A stretch of DNA of 64,000 nt, from assembly GCF_050908995.1 (NCBI RefSeq), contig NC_135118.1:20593501-20657500 (forward strand), written 5' to 3'. Position numbers and translations under genes: made by a program. The stretch comes from Andrena cerasifolii. Lineage: Eukaryota; Arthropoda; Insecta; Hymenoptera; Andrenidae. This document shows, piece after piece, positions 58,788-64,000 of this stretch. How positions within the stretch are numbered: the stretch's first letter is position 1; every line of letters starts with the position of its first letter. The notes below the pieces were generated by a model. It made no database searches and was not told the origin of the DNA. It saw nothing but the letters and a program-made list of their open reading frames with translations.

Positions 58788-59824
58788 GTCTATATGTCCT
58801 GCTGCGTACCTTCAGGGTACTTTCGATTAACCATTTACTAGATATCCATATAAATATATAAAAAGGAAAGGAGAATGATAACGGTCTCGATGAAAAATCT
58901 CGCACACTTTCAGGCGATACAATTACCAATACCTTCCAAAGACACGCACAAGAGCCCCTGAGGTCATAAAAATGATAAAAACCCAAACGAATACGGCCAT
59001 AAACGTCGCAATATAATTTTATAATGCAATATATCAAATGTATATGGTGATTCTAAAACAAACGCGCGGTCTTATGAAGGCTAAACATGGGGACGGGTTT
59101 AAAGGAGGAAAGGGAACTGGAAGAAACGAACGGGGAATTGTCCCGCGGTGCAATAAAAATATATTCGTCAGGGAAACACGGGGAGCTGGAGGAGCACGAA
59201 GAAAATGCAATATTCGAGTCGTCCCGCGAATGGAGACACAGATACGATCCCGTCTATATCTGTACAGAAGAAACTCCGCTGCATAATAGTTGTAGAGGGC
59301 TGCCAGCGTAGGGAAGTTAGGGGATGTTCGGCAATGTTAAGGTCGAGCTCGAACTTTCTGTTTACGAATTGCGTTTCGATCGAATTCCCTATCCCGTGGT
59401 AGTTAAAATGCCGTACGGTTCTTGCGATACACTGTGTGCGCAGAGAAGTGGTGCTTTCGGAGGAAAATTTCCACGGAAATGGAAGTCGATGGTTTTGCAA
59501 CGCTTGAATATTCAAGATGTCGAGAAAACATTACGTAGCTGGTGAGTTATTATCCAACTAACCAGCGCGGACGTAATACGAAAACTGTGTCGCCTTTGGG
59601 GTGGATGTTCGATATATCATATGTACGGAAGATTAATTGTGCCTTCTAACAGATTTCACTTCATGAATCGAGTGGCCGTCTTCGGCTAGAAAAATGTCTG
59701 CGGCCTGTTTAATTTCTGACAAGAATGGAAAGTTTAGTAGAAACTCTAAATGAGCCCTACAAACTCGTGCGAAGACAATTTCGCAGGCTTTACATTATAG
59801 AATACGTCTCGATGATGTATGCGC
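58788..59824. other. unassigned DNA
   Basis: No gene recognised. Short frames on both strands at 59040-59540 without motifs. Confidence 0.4.
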
Positions 59825-59828
59825 TTAA

Positions 59829-60519
59829 GGGGTCATTCTGGTTAGCGCGCCGATAAATTCAGCGATTTTCAGGAATTTATTGCGTAAACAGGAATTATAG
59901 TAAGCTAATAAAACTTTTTTCTGTCGATTAAACTACATTTCTACAAGAAATAAAAAATATAAAAGTAATAAAATTATTGTTTTTAAAATGATTTTGCAGG
60001 CGATTTTGATGGCATGTTTAAAAATTCATGCCTCGCTCGTGCAAGTGTTTTCAGCAGTTGGACTTATTTGAATCTAAAAATACAAACAGATTCTTGATCA
60101 GTATGACTGTCGCTATGGCTCGAACTAGAATAAATGATTTATCCTTACAATTAACAAAATGGCGGGCAAAATACAAGAATCAATGTATTTCGGCTGTGTT
60201 TTCTGTGCTATTTTCGATTTTAAAAGTAGGTTACACTGAACAGAAATACTTGGTTGTAGTACCGGCCAGAGGCATAGGTGTGTAGAATAAGCAGTTCAAT
60301 TTATAAAGCAATCGGTTCGATAGATTTTGAGATTTTACCTGCACCATGTGAAAAAATTGACGTTTCGATAAAAACGCGTTCAAACAAAATGCCTATGTAG
60401 AAGCTACAATAATTGTAATTTTTCATTGAAAATTTAACAGTACTTTCTTGAGGATACGTACTTTCGAAAAATGTTAAAAAAATATCGATTTTTTCAAACT
60501 GCCTAACCAGAATGACCCC
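59829..60519. mobile_element. TTAA-flanked element, GGGGTCATTCTGGTTAG ends
   Basis: A 691-bp element with TTAA at 59825-59828 and ATAA (one change) at 60520-60523. Ends GGGGTCATTCTGGTTAG and CTAACCAGAATGACCCC are perfect inverses. The interior is AT-rich and non-coding. Confidence 0.82.
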
Positions 60520-60523
60520 ATAA

Positions 60524-62409
60524 TGAACAGTCCAAGAAACGATGAACAATGCTGTTATTACTTAATTTCCTTTTGTTTGCGATTCTTACACTCGGTCGTG
60601 AAAAACGGCTGACTGCTCATGTACGATAGGAATCAATGGGACTATATTTGTTTTTATACTCAAACGAAGCTCAATACCTATTGAATACTGGCATTGCTAC
60701 GTTGATTTACGTAACGAAACGCTGTTTCAAGAGCTTTGTGTAGGGGAAAAATGAATTGCAGTTTGTATACACAATTGCCTTGATTTTTTTTTTTACAAAA
60801 TGCCACTTTGCTTTTTACGTACAATAGCTGTTTCAGTGTTAGTATGAATTGCGGAAAACGTACAACTTCGTCATAGCTATTACAAAATTGTACTGAATTA
60901 AGCAGACGTTGTACGATCGTGGAATGAAGGCACAATTAGGAGAAACTACTTAGCTAACAATTTCCAAGTCTCAGATATTTCCTGATAATTTTATTACGAG
61001 ATTTTTTAGTGCCTGTGATTGCATTTGTTTCAACTCCGACGAGTCTATATCCTGCTTCTATCTGTCCTGCCACATGCTCCCATTAGGAATTTCTAAATCA
61101 CCCAATTTCTCAATTGTTTGTTAATCAGAATCCCAATAACGATATCAGATTTGTCGATGATATGGCTTCATCGCATCTGTTCGGCAAATTGCTGAAATGA
61201 AAGTTAATAAATTGATGGCTCCTTAAACGGTGTCCCAGGACTTGGGAGATCATTTAAGGTGCATCTAATGCGCCAAAGAGCATTTCAAAGCGCCCCAGAG
61301 TGAGGGGGACACCAAAGAAAAGTTAAAGTTTCGTGTCCGGGCGCGGAGGGCTGCCCTTTTGCGTAAAGTGCCCTCTAATTCTAGCGCGGAGGCTGGTACT
61401 GAAATCCTCTTCCGGCCGTCGCAGTGATCCCGGTGTAATTAATGTAACGTGCTGCTCTCTCTCTTCTCATCGAACGGGAGCGGAAGTGCGGGGTCAGGAG
61501 GATCAATTTTAAGTTTAACAAACGAGTTTGCAAGATCGTAGCCAGCGAGGCCGAGCCCCCGCTTTTCTCGTTAACTTTCTCGCCCCGTTATAATCATAAA
61601 TCGCTTATCCACCGAGTTCGTGCCGCAACGGATTATTAGTGATTAGCCACAAATTGCAAATTCTTTTGACGGGGAGCCTCGACTGTCGGTAGTAAAGCAA
61701 CATCGAAATTCCTTCGCTTTTAATCCCCTTCCCTGCTGACCTGTACGCGCCAGTGTTTTATCAGACTCGGTACAATAGCATTTATTTCATTCGCGATAGG
61801 CAGAATAAATGTATTTCAAAATAAACTGTAGAATTCGATTTCGACATGCTTAAATTATATCCCGTAGACTGCGACTGCGTAGTTTGCGAGGGTTTTAATA
61901 TAATAAGTCTTTCAACTTTTATAGATCACAGTGATAAACAGGATGCAATATTTTTTCAACCAGAAGATCATTCACAGTATTAACCTTGGCTATTAAGTGG
62001 AACTTCTTTGTCGCTCCCGACGTTTAACTCGTTGAAGCGGACGAGCCAGCAAAGTACCCGGTATAATTCACTCCGTTTGATTTATACGGTCCGATTTATC
62101 TTGTTTGCATATTTTTCCCCCTTAGTCGGACGCTTCTGCGTTAAATCACTCGACGATATCGCGCGGGTACTAATGCCCGAAGGGAATCCTTAAAAGTCAT
62201 GCTTGCATCAAGCATTCTGATATCACGGATCACCGAGTATTTTGTACAATATTCAGAATCGCACACTAGCGCCGTTGACGTTATCTGAATCTATACATTA
62301 TAAATAAAAAAAAAGTCGATATGCAATCAAACGGGGTGTTGCTTGGAACCTTCGACACATTTTCTCTTCTACTTCGTGATGAAACTATCTAGTGTGACTT
62401 CATCACACA
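60524..62409. other. unassigned DNA
   Basis: No gene recognised. The stretch 61230-61700 is GC-richer and may be conserved non-coding DNA. Confidence 0.4.
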
Positions 62410-63275
62410 CAGTGATCCGAATTGGAGAAGTTTGCGTATAACTTTTGAACTATAAAAGATATGGGAATGTGTGCCAAAAAAACAGGAAAGAATTATTAAT
62501 ATATTTTACATTCACCAATTTTTCTTTTTTCATTTTTTTTAACATAATTGTTATAAAAAATGTGAAAATCGTTTATTTAGTACTTTATTTAATGCTCTTC
62601 TAAGTAAGATTAATCCCACGTTGGGACGACTTTTCGTTTTCAAGTTATAAGAAAAAGGAAAATAGTACAAGTAGAAATTGTAATGAAAACTACAGTTTAA
62701 TTGAACTTTATTATTCATTTATTATTAATTTATTCAACGGACTACAGCACTGCTTGTAAAAGCAATTAGTAATACAATAATGCGATGGATGCGAACGTAA
62801 AACGACGCAACACTGACAGTTTTAAAGAGTAATAATTTGAAGAGAGGACTGAAGGGAGAAATGATTCTTGCATGATTATGTAAAGAAATATGTGCTGAAA
62901 ATATTGCAATTGGTTAGGATGCAGGACTCGTTGGGACTTGAAAGTTTCAATTGTAAAGAATTTTCACAATTTTCTTCATTTCATTGAGTATTTTTTTAAG
63001 AATGCTCTACATGTTAGAAAACAGTGGTAAGAAAATATTAAACAATGTCGTCAGATCGTCTCGCAGAAAGATGGAATTTTTTCTGATGAAAAATACAACT
63101 TTAAAATGTGCAACTTTAAGTGTTCGTTCCAATTACAATTTTTATTAACTTTTATTAATATTTCCATTTTCGAGACGGATGGACATTTAGGAAGTGGCAT
63201 ACATTAAAAAGATATCGATATGAGAAAGTTGATTTTTTGGCCGAATGTCACTAACTACCCCAATCCGGACCACTG
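62410..63275. mobile_element. possible DNA element, CAGTG...CACTG ends
   Basis: Left CAGTGATCCGAATTGGAG and right CTACCCCAATCCGGACCACTG form an imperfect inverted pair (about 21 of 27). No target duplication found. AT-rich, non-coding interior. Confidence 0.4.
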
Positions 63276-64000
63276 CGCCTCGTAAGCATTTTCACCCCTG
63301 TTCACGATATTAGGAGCCCCTAAGCGATACTAATGTCGAGTTAGCAGCCAGTGAATTTTATTGGCGTGGATGATTAAAGCGTGACGGGGGTGAGAATGGT
63401 CGACTGCTTCTCCGCGAAGTATCACTCGCGACTATCAGTCATCCACCCCTCCCCATTCCCTCCATTGATCCTCCTCGAAGCTTAATCAAAATTCACGTGC
63501 CATTTTAATTAAGGCGCCTTCTTCTCGGGCGCACTTTAAATCGAAAGGGCGAGGTAAAGGAGCCAGGGATCGAGGGTCCCTTTCTTTTTGAACCGGCGAA
63601 TATTAATACCGATGAAAATTGATCACCCGCGAGAGCGCTTTTTAATCATCAATATTAATTAGTCCATTGAGCGGCGTGCACGAATTAAGAAGGTTCGGCG
63701 GCAACAAGCAGGGAGAGAAGAATGGATGCTCGAAAGCGAAAGCTGCCTCCCCCTTAGCTCTTTACCGATTCGGTTCCGATCGAAAGCGAGCTTCAGTCTC
63801 GATTATGCGTGTAACTTCGGTAAGAGGTGGACGGGGGTGTGCAGAATCAAGCGTCTCAACCTCGATATTAATCATCCCCTATTTTCTGGACGACGAAGAT
63901 TAATTGTCTCCGGTGATACGATATTCGGGGAGTTCGGAGTGCCTTAGGACCTTACGGGCCGCAATTATGACGAATTAAGCGAACTTCGTGGGATATGTTG
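63276..64000. other. unassigned DNA
   Basis: No gene recognised up to the window edge. Short overlapping frames at 63667-63947 lack motifs. Confidence 0.4.

Overview
The window is AT-rich, intron-rich eukaryotic DNA from an insect. Two host genes are identifiable, both on the minus strand with GT-AG introns and insect-type products, and the dense population of short DNA transposons looks hymenopteran (bee, wasp or ant). That placement is an inference with moderate to low confidence. No bacterial features, tRNA, rRNA or CRISPR array were recognised.

Host genes. (1) 2040-5043, minus: a complete four-exon sugar transporter of the facilitated trehalose transporter (Tret1-like) MFS family, 454 aa, every splice junction in phase. 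(2) Two consecutive exons (30924-31051 and 27860-27989, minus) of an AMPA-type ionotropic glutamate receptor, orthologous to insect GluRI, both from the amino-terminal ligand-binding-like domain. I found neither the upstream exons nor the ligand-binding and channel exons. If the missing 3' exons lie beyond position 1, the Tret1-like gene is nested in a GluRI intron.

The most striking object is a complete PIF/Harbinger transposon at 20052-24443, flanked by a TAA target duplication. Its terminal inverted repeats differ at one position in the outer 104 bp. It carries two intact spliced genes on opposite strands whose exons interdigitate. The last exon of the MADF-domain gene sits inside the transposase intron, and the catalytic exon of the transposase sits inside an intron of the MADF gene. 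Candidate poly(A) signals also fall in the partner's introns, so the two mature mRNAs should share no antisense overlap. The long terminal repeats reach into the transposase coding sequence, so the right end carries a mirror copy of its first ~40 codons ahead of the MADF gene.

Most other recognisable structure is non-autonomous DNA transposons. They include a TTAA-flanked 5'-GGGG family (seven or eight copies); two TTAA-flanked 5'-CCC piggyBac-like MITEs; three hAT MITEs with perfect 8-bp duplications; two CAAGGG Tourist-like MITEs; and a set of TA-flanked elements that start GGG and carry iterated internal phrases (five copies of four types, one type present twice in opposite orientation 51 kb apart). 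There are also several palindromic elements. A three-level nest lies in the GluRI intron, with a hAT MITE inside a TTAA element inside a TA-flanked MITE. The remaining stretches look like unique intronic or intergenic DNA in which I see no gene.
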